Shown here piece after piece: positions 58,744 through 64,000 of a DNA stretch of 64,000 bases. How positions within the stretch are numbered: the first letter of the stretch is position 1; every line of letters starts with the position of its first letter. The DNA comes from Isotricha intestinalis (taxonomy: Eukaryota; Ciliophora; Litostomatea; Vestibuliferida; Isotrichidae): contig JAJJLU010000336.1 of the NCBI GenBank assembly GCA_023807065.1, positions 1-64,000 on the forward strand, written 5' to 3'. Below the pieces are notes generated by a model. The model made no database searches. It had not been told where the DNA came from and worked only from the letters and a program-made list of their open reading frames with translations. The translations under genes and the position numbers were made by a program.

Positions 58744-61374
58744 ATGATTTTAATAGATATTATTGAATATATGGAAAGAAATAATAATATTCAATTAACT
58801 TTTGATTTGGATAAATTAAAACCTCAAGGTTCTTTTGATGAAAAAAAAATTTCAAATGACTTTTTAATTAATTATATTCCGGATTTAGATGATAAAATTA
58901 TTTTAGAAAAAATGAAATCAACAAATGATAAAAATATAAAGGATTATCTTGGAAGACAATATAATAAAATAAAAGATAATAATAATATTTTTTCAAATGA
59001 TACAATTGTATTAAAATTATATACTGATAAAGAAGGACAAAAATTATTTCATGTTTTTAGTGAAAATTTTTATATAGTTAAAAATGTAATTAAAAAAATA
59101 TTTAAAAAAATAATAGAAAATATTCATTTAATTCCTTTATCTATTAAATATATTTCTAAAATGATGCTTATAATTTCTAAAAAGAAGTTTCCTAACATTG
59201 AAACAATTGATTTAAATATATTCTTAGGAACCTTTTTCTTTAATAAAATTTTTTTTCCAATATTTTCATCCCCTGATTTATTAGGATTAATTAATTCTTT
59301 TTTTATTTCAAATGTTACTTTAGAAAATATTAATATTATTTCTATTGTATTTAAACAATTAATAAAATTTGAATTATTTACAAATACAGGATATACTATA
59401 TTTAATTGGTTTTTTATAAAAGATATAATTCCTGTTTTATTTGATTTTTTTGAAAAATTAACTGAAATTGATTTTCCTCAATATGTTAATAAATTAGTTA
59501 ATGGAGAAATAGATGAAAATGATTTTATTTATGATTATTTCAATGAATATCCTAAAAAAAATATTTATCATCAATCTATTTTTTTCTGTATTAAAGATTG
59601 TTTTAATATTATTTCCCTAATAAATATTAAACCAATTACTTTTCCACTTGATATAAAAAATATAGAGTGTAAAAATGAAAAAAAAAAAAAAGAAATTATT
59701 GCTAAAAGAAATAAATTGAATTTATTATATGAAAAATTAATGAGTCAACCCTATTTTAATAATTTAAATGATTTATATAATTCTAAACAAAAAGATTACT
59801 TTTTAATAACTCAAACTTTATTTAGTGAATCCTTAGAAAAAATAAAAAAAATAAAACAAAATCCTTGTTTTATAAAAGAAGAATTAAAAGGTGATGATGA
59901 CAATATTAATGAAACAAATAAAATAATAAAAATACAAAATTTTTTAAGTAATTTATTATATTATTGTAGGACTTTTAACACAATTAAATTTTCTGAAGAA
60001 ATTAAAACAAATACAATAAGTATTTTAAGAGAATTGGTTAAATTTATTGGTACAGGAAGTTTTGTTTCAAGTTCTTCAATTCCTTCAGAATGGTATGCTC
60101 AAACATTAATTCAATTATTAAGTAGTTTACCTGAAGAATATAAAGAAAATGACTTTTATAAAATTTATTCTCAATTAACAGACAACTTAAATTTATCTAT
60201 TAAATCATTAAATTCTGAATTTATTAGTCAAATATATAGTGATTTAGATTTTACTGAAAGAACTAAATCTAATTTAAAATATGTTAAAAAGTGCCTTTTA
60301 GAAAATGATTTAAATATTATTGCAAAGGAAATTATTGATAATTCAAAATATATTATATTATTAGAATATGATAAAAATATGACTTTTATAAAAATTCATA
60401 AAAAAGAACAAGTCAAAACACCTAAAAAAATTAAAAAAAATGACGAAAAAGAAGGTATAAAAAAAATAGAATGTAGAAGCATTAAAGAATTTATAGATAA
60501 TTTTCCAAATTTTAGTGAATATCAACAGAAAACAGATATTGATTTATTTAATTTATACAATGAGAATAAATTATGTGAAAATTTTACAGATTTATTTGAA
60601 GATATAAAAACTCAAATGATAACATTAAAAATAAATCAAATATTTAATGAACTTGAAACATATAATAAATATATTAATAGTCAAGAAGAAGAGAATAAAA
60701 AACAAAAAAAAAAAATAATTAAAGAAGAAATAGATTATGATGAATTAATAGTAAAAATAGATGAAATAATAGAAAAATATTCAGATTTCTTAAGTGTAGA
60801 AGTATCAAATGATAGAGGAAAAGTATTAGAAGAAATTGTAAATAAATTTAGTGATAAATTATTTTATAAAATTTTTGGATATATTATGTATAAATTATAT
60901 GATAAAATATTTCCTGATTCTCCTGATGAAGAAGATATTAATATATATCAAAAATGTGTTAAATTAAGTTGGATTCAACCTAAAGATTTATTAAAAGAAA
61001 ATAAATATATGTTCTATGATAATTTTATTACAGATACTTCTAAATTAATCAAAAAATTCACATCAGATAAATCATTAATTAATAAAATTAATTGTCTTCA
61101 AAAAATATTTCAAATAATTAATCAATGTATAAATTTTAATTCTTCAAACTCAAAAAATGAAACAGGAGTTGATGATTTACTTCCTATATTTCAATATGTT
61201 TTAATTAAAGCTCAACCTGAAAAATTAAATTCAAATATAACATATTTAGAAAATTTTATGTATAGAGATTTAGCAAATGGAGCTGCAGGACAAAACTTAG
61301 TATTATTAAGAGTTATTACAGAAGCATTAAAAAATTTTAATAATTCATTTAATGGGACTCCTGGAAATATATAA
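58744..61374 (+). CDS. RasGAP - VPS9 protein, GAPVD1/RME-6-like
   Basis: 876 residues from the first ATG in this frame; the true protein very likely begins further upstream (see 58412-58743). The N-terminal part (to about 260) is RasGAP-like: LSIKYISKMMLIISKKKFP, then FLGTFFFNKIFFPIFSSPDL, where normal RasGAPs have FLR..CPAI, so the stabilising Arg is not kept. The C-terminal part (about 670-865) is a VPS9 domain with GVDDLLPIFQYVLIKAQPEK, carrying the key Asp and Tyr, followed by NITYLENF. VPS9 loads GTP on Rab5-type GTPases at endosomes. RasGAP plus VPS9 in one chain is the GAPVD1/RME-6 plan. VPS9 activity is likely; GAP activity is doubtful. Confidence 0.82.
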   Translation: MILIDIIEYMERNNNIQLTFDLDKLKPQGSFDEKKISNDFLINYIPDLDDKIILEKMKSTNDKNIKDYLGRQYNKIKDNNNIFSNDTIVLKLYTDKEGQKLFHVFSENFYIVKNVIKKIFKKIIENIHLIPLSIKYISKMMLIISKKKFPNIETIDLNIFLGTFFFNKIFFPIFSSPDLLGLINSFFISNVTLENINIISIVFKQLIKFELFTNTGYTIFNWFFIKDIIPVLFDFFEKLTEIDFPQYVNKLVNGEIDENDFIYDYFNEYPKKNIYHQSIFFCIKDCFNIISLINIKPITFPLDIKNIECKNEKKKKEIIAKRNKLNLLYEKLMSQPYFNNLNDLYNSKQKDYFLITQTLFSESLEKIKKIKQNPCFIKEELKGDDDNINETNKIIKIQNFLSNLLYYCRTFNTIKFSEEIKTNTISILRELVKFIGTGSFVSSSSIPSEWYAQTLIQLLSSLPEEYKENDFYKIYSQLTDNLNLSIKSLNSEFISQIYSDLDFTERTKSNLKYVKKCLLENDLNIIAKEIIDNSKYIILLEYDKNMTFIKIHKKEQVKTPKKIKKNDEKEGIKKIECRSIKEFIDNFPNFSEYQQKTDIDLFNLYNENKLCENFTDLFEDIKTQMITLKINQIFNELETYNKYINSQEEENKKQKKKIIKEEIDYDELIVKIDEIIEKYSDFLSVEVSNDRGKVLEEIVNKFSDKLFYKIFGYIMYKLYDKIFPDSPDEEDINIYQKCVKLSWIQPKDLLKENKYMFYDNFITDTSKLIKKFTSDKSLINKINCLQKIFQIINQCINFNSSNSKNETGVDDLLPIFQYVLIKAQPEKLNSNITYLENFMYRDLANGAAGQNLVLLRVITEALKNFNNSFNGTPGNI

Positions 61375-62031
61375 AAATGAAAAAAACTAAACAATTTATT
61401 AAGTAAATTGTAAATACTATTTATATTTAAATTATTTATTTAATAAACTTCAAATAAAAAAGTATATTTAAATATAAACATTTTCAATTTTATTATTTTA
61501 AAAACATAAATTAATTTTAAAAAATGTTAGATAAATAATATGATTTTTTCCATATTATTATTATTTAGTCATTTAAAGATAAACAAGTTGATGATAATAA
61601 TTTAGCAAACCTCAATGATATAAAAATTGGTTAAAATGATAAGAATAAAAGGAAAACTATTTCAATAATTAATTCACTTTCAAAACAATTAAAATAAAGA
61701 TATTTTTTTCATTTATTCTTTACTCATATTAAGATTAAATTTTTACATCGACATAAAAAAAATCTAAACTTAAATTTTTTAATATATTATGCTAAATTCT
61801 AAGTTATTTAAAATTTTATATATATAATTATGTTCTAATTATCAAACATTCAATTTAAATTAAAATTATCATATATTATATAAATAGTGAGAGTCTTCCC
61901 AATAAGAAATCATATGATCTAGTGAATTATTAGAATAACTAAACGTTTTATTATTCTTTTAGTTTGAATTCATTTTTAATATTAAATTAAAAAGATTAAG
62001 TTTTAAAAACAAAGATTATTTTCATTTAAAC
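61375..62031. other. Intergenic region, 657 bases, convergent gene ends
   Basis: A/T-rich. A 22-codon protein-like run (SFKDKQVDDNNLANLNDIKI) at about 61569-61634, preceded by an acceptor-like TATTTAG and followed by a stop, may be a remnant exon. Nothing else is seen. Confidence 0.4.
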
Positions 62032-63045
62032 TTAAATATTATTAATTATATCTTTTAAAGAAACTTTATTAATATAACTCCATTCTTTATCAGAAGCACT
62101 ACCTCCATATAAAATAATATTTTCATTAATTTCATCAACAGTCATAATAGCACTAATTCTTCCTAAAAAAACCCCAAAATTAGGATCATTATTAACCAAT
62201 TCTTTATTAATAATAAGTTTACTTTTTTTAATAGTATTATCATTTAAATTATATACAACAAAAACATTAAAGAAATTATTTCCATCTGTTCCTCCATATA
62301 ATATAATATAATCTATATTATTATATTTAACTTGAGTATAAGCAAATGCACATAATGGACATGGAAGTTTTGGTCCTTCTTTAATCTTTTTTTCATTTAA
62401 ATTTATTATATAAGATTTATTATCAATACTAGACATTAATCTTCCTCCTATTATTATTAAATTATTATTATAATATCCCATTCCAAATAATTCTCTTGGT
62501 TCAATTATATTATTTAAATTGTCTATTTGAATTAATTCAAATTTATTTTCATGTATATCATAAGACCAAAGATCATTTAATAAGCTTTCTTTAGTTCCTC
62601 CTCCAAAAATATAAATCAATTTATCATTATCAAAAGTCAAAGCATGACTATTTCTTTCACAAGGATTTTTTTCAATATTAATAGGAAAAACAATTAAATT
62701 TGAAACAGTAGACTGTAATATATCATTACAATTAATATTAATTTTAAAAAAATCAGCATAAAATTTTTGGGAGAAAAAATCTAATCCACCATGTAAATAT
62801 ATAGTTAAATTATTTAAAGTTTTTTCAGTGACAACAGAAGAAAAACCAGAACGAGGCGTAAAAACATTTGAAATTGGATTATTATTTGGAATACTTTCCC
62901 ATTTTTTATCTTCAGGTAATAATAACCAAACATCATTATATGCTTTATTTCTATCACTTCCTCCTATTAATATATATGATTTATCTGATAATGGATATAA
63001 AAATGAACTTGCCCTTGCTTCTGGCATTAATTTTTTTTCATCCAT
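62032..63045 (-). CDS. Kelch-repeat beta-propeller protein
   Basis: 337 residues made almost wholly of Kelch repeats. About six blades can be counted, each with a di-Gly or GG-x pair and spaced aromatic residues: YILIGGSDRNKAYNDVWLL, YLHGGLDFFSQKFYADFFK, IYIFGGGTKESLLNDLWSYD, LIIIGGRLMSSIDNKSY, YIILYGGTDGNNFFNVFVVY and IILYGGSASDKEWSYINKV. It has no signal peptide, BTB, F-box or other partner domain, so it is a stand-alone cytosolic propeller that binds other proteins. Partner unknown. The start is 35 bases from the divergent gene at 63081. Confidence 0.88.
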   Translation of the reverse strand: MDEKKLMPEARASSFLYPLSDKSYILIGGSDRNKAYNDVWLLLPEDKKWESIPNNNPISNVFTPRSGFSSVVTEKTLNNLTIYLHGGLDFFSQKFYADFFKININCNDILQSTVSNLIVFPINIEKNPCERNSHALTFDNDKLIYIFGGGTKESLLNDLWSYDIHENKFELIQIDNLNNIIEPRELFGMGYYNNNLIIIGGRLMSSIDNKSYIINLNEKKIKEGPKLPCPLCAFAYTQVKYNNIDYIILYGGTDGNNFFNVFVVYNLNDNTIKKSKLIINKELVNNDPNFGVFLGRISAIMTVDEINENIILYGGSASDKEWSYINKVSLKDIINNI

Positions 63046-63080
63046 TAATTTTTTAAAGATGATTTTTTAATAATTTCTTA

Positions 63081-64000
63081 ATGAAAAAATGCAATAAAAA
63101 TATTGACTCAAATAATAATCAAATGGTTTTTAAATCTAAAATATCTTTTAATAATAATATTACAAATATAGAAAAGAATAAAGAAAATAATGATTATAAT
63201 CATTTTAGATATAAAACTGAACCTCTCAAAAAGAAACTATCTAATTTATATCTTAAAACAATTTCAAAATATTTTGAAGAATCTTTAAATATCCTACAAA
63301 CAATTCAACAAAACTTAACAATAAGTGTTGACAATAATAATAAACCTTTATTAAAGAAAAAAATGAAATTAAATAATCAAAAGAAAAACAATCATTACAT
63401 AAAATTATCTTCAATGGAAAAATTTGATATGGCAAAAACTATAATAGACAATTCAAATAATAGAAAAGAACAATATTTAGAAATGTTTCTCCTTATAAAT
63501 TCTTCTATAGATGAAGTGAGAAATTTATTGATGAATGATTTAGAAGATTTAAGAAAAAAAGAAAAAGTAAAAGATAAATATCCTTTTCTAGATGATATAA
63601 GTAGTATAACTTTATACAATTTCTCAGAAAGTGAAATTAATGAATCAAAAAATATAACTGAAATTTTTAAAAAAGATCAAATTAACAATACAAGTTTAGT
63701 AAATAAAACAGATGAATCATCAACAATATATAATGATGATTCATATAATGAAATTCAAATTAAATCAATTCCAATTCAAACAAATGATAATTTATTAAAT
63801 AGTAATTTATATTCTGCAGTAACTACTTCAAATACAAATCCAAATGTCATTTTAATATCTCAAGAAAAAATAAGAAATAAAATACTTTATACTGAAGGTA
63901 ATAATAATTATGATAACATTAAAGAAAATAAATTAGGTAAAATAGATGAATCAAAAAAATATAGTAAAGATGATTGTATCCAAAATAATAATGGTAAAAG
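63081..64000 (+). CDS. Asn/Lys-rich protein, 3' end cut off, unknown
   Basis: An ATG at 63081 opens a frame that stays open for 306 codons to the right edge. The first 45 residues and everything after about 185 are Asn/Ser/Lys-rich and probably disordered. The middle (about 45-180) is helical: LKKKLSNLYLKTISKYFEES, MEKFDMAKTIIDNSNNRKEQ, YLEMFLLINSSIDEVRNLLM. No domain is recognised. The 35-base gap to the Kelch start means that the two promoters overlap fully. Confidence 0.7.
   Translation, partial: MKKCNKNIDSNNNQMVFKSKISFNNNITNIEKNKENNDYNHFRYKTEPLKKKLSNLYLKTISKYFEESLNILQTIQQNLTISVDNNNKPLLKKKMKLNNQKKNNHYIKLSSMEKFDMAKTIIDNSNNRKEQYLEMFLLINSSIDEVRNLLMNDLEDLRKKEKVKDKYPFLDDISSITLYNFSESEINESKNITEIFKKDQINNTSLVNKTDESSTIYNDDSYNEIQIKSIPIQTNDNLLNSNLYSAVTTSNTNPNVILISQEKIRNKILYTEGNNNYDNIKENKLGKIDESKKYSKDDCIQNNNGK

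Overview
This is nuclear DNA of a very AT-rich protist, most likely a ciliate that uses the standard genetic code. By eye, GC is about one fifth in genes and lower between them; I did not compute it. Three things point to a ciliate: spliceosomal introns of only 26-33 bases that interrupt a tandem-RRM gene; a pair of two-pass membrane proteins with the DLFG...YKS.GG N-terminus that is common in ciliate proteomes; and ciliary proteins (CFAP70, a centrin-like protein, a PTPDC1-like phosphatase). Intact genes stop at TAA or TGA and carry no in-frame TAA, TAG or TGA, so a Gln, Tyr or Trp reassignment is not supported. AT-richness plus the standard code would fit a litostome or trichostome ciliate, but that placement is inference. 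I see no telomere repeat, tRNA, rRNA, transposon ORF or CRISPR array.

Layout. 1-7 kb: a cut-off PB1-ZZ protein, a centrin-like EF-hand protein, a membrane-anchored yellow/royal-jelly-like protein, a small ZZ protein and a DENN-domain Rab GEF. 7-15 kb: a two-RRM hnRNP-like gene with three mini-introns, a coding remnant, an N-myristoylation-type PP2C phosphatase with a long Lys/Glu tail, and CFAP70 (either a 22-base intron or a frameshift). 15-18.4 kb: a polytopic membrane protein and the first DLFG membrane protein. 18.4-22.5 kb: a 4.2 kb gene desert that holds a GC-rich foldable element and a cluster of degenerate repeats. 22.5-32.6 kb: PTPDC1-like phosphatase, an unnamed conserved protein, the second DLFG membrane protein and an active myotubularin. 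32.6-36 kb: three tandem basic/coiled-coil proteins. 36-44 kb: mannose-6-phosphate isomerase, a SIZ1/PIAS-type SUMO ligase (PHD-PINIT-SP-RING), an EF-hand protein, small unknowns and a CCT-motif protein. 44-54.5 kb: an LRR protein with a possible dead trypsin-like domain, a large helical protein that may end in a degenerate Rap/RalGAP domain, a Cys-rich secreted or GPI-anchored protein and an NBR1-like PB1-ZZ protein. 54.6-56.5 kb: decayed genes, including an actin-related pseudogene and an unusually GC-rich wreck. 56.9-64 kb: a Glu/Asn-repeat zinc/membrane protein, a RasGAP-VPS9 protein (GAPVD1-like), a Kelch protein and a cut-off unknown.

There is no operon logic. Genes are packed, often divergent across 35-146 bases. 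Several belong to one broad theme, control of membrane traffic by Rab GTPases and phosphoinositides: DENN GEF, myotubularin, RasGAP-VPS9, possibly a Ral/RapGAP-like protein, and an NBR1-like autophagy receptor candidate. The ciliary theme is CFAP70, centrin-like and PTPDC1-like. The best candidates for something undescribed are the structured GC island at about 20.3 kb, the degenerate repeat family at 21.6-22.1 kb, the GC-rich wreck at 55.5-56 kb, and the LRR/dead-protease and DLFG membrane families.
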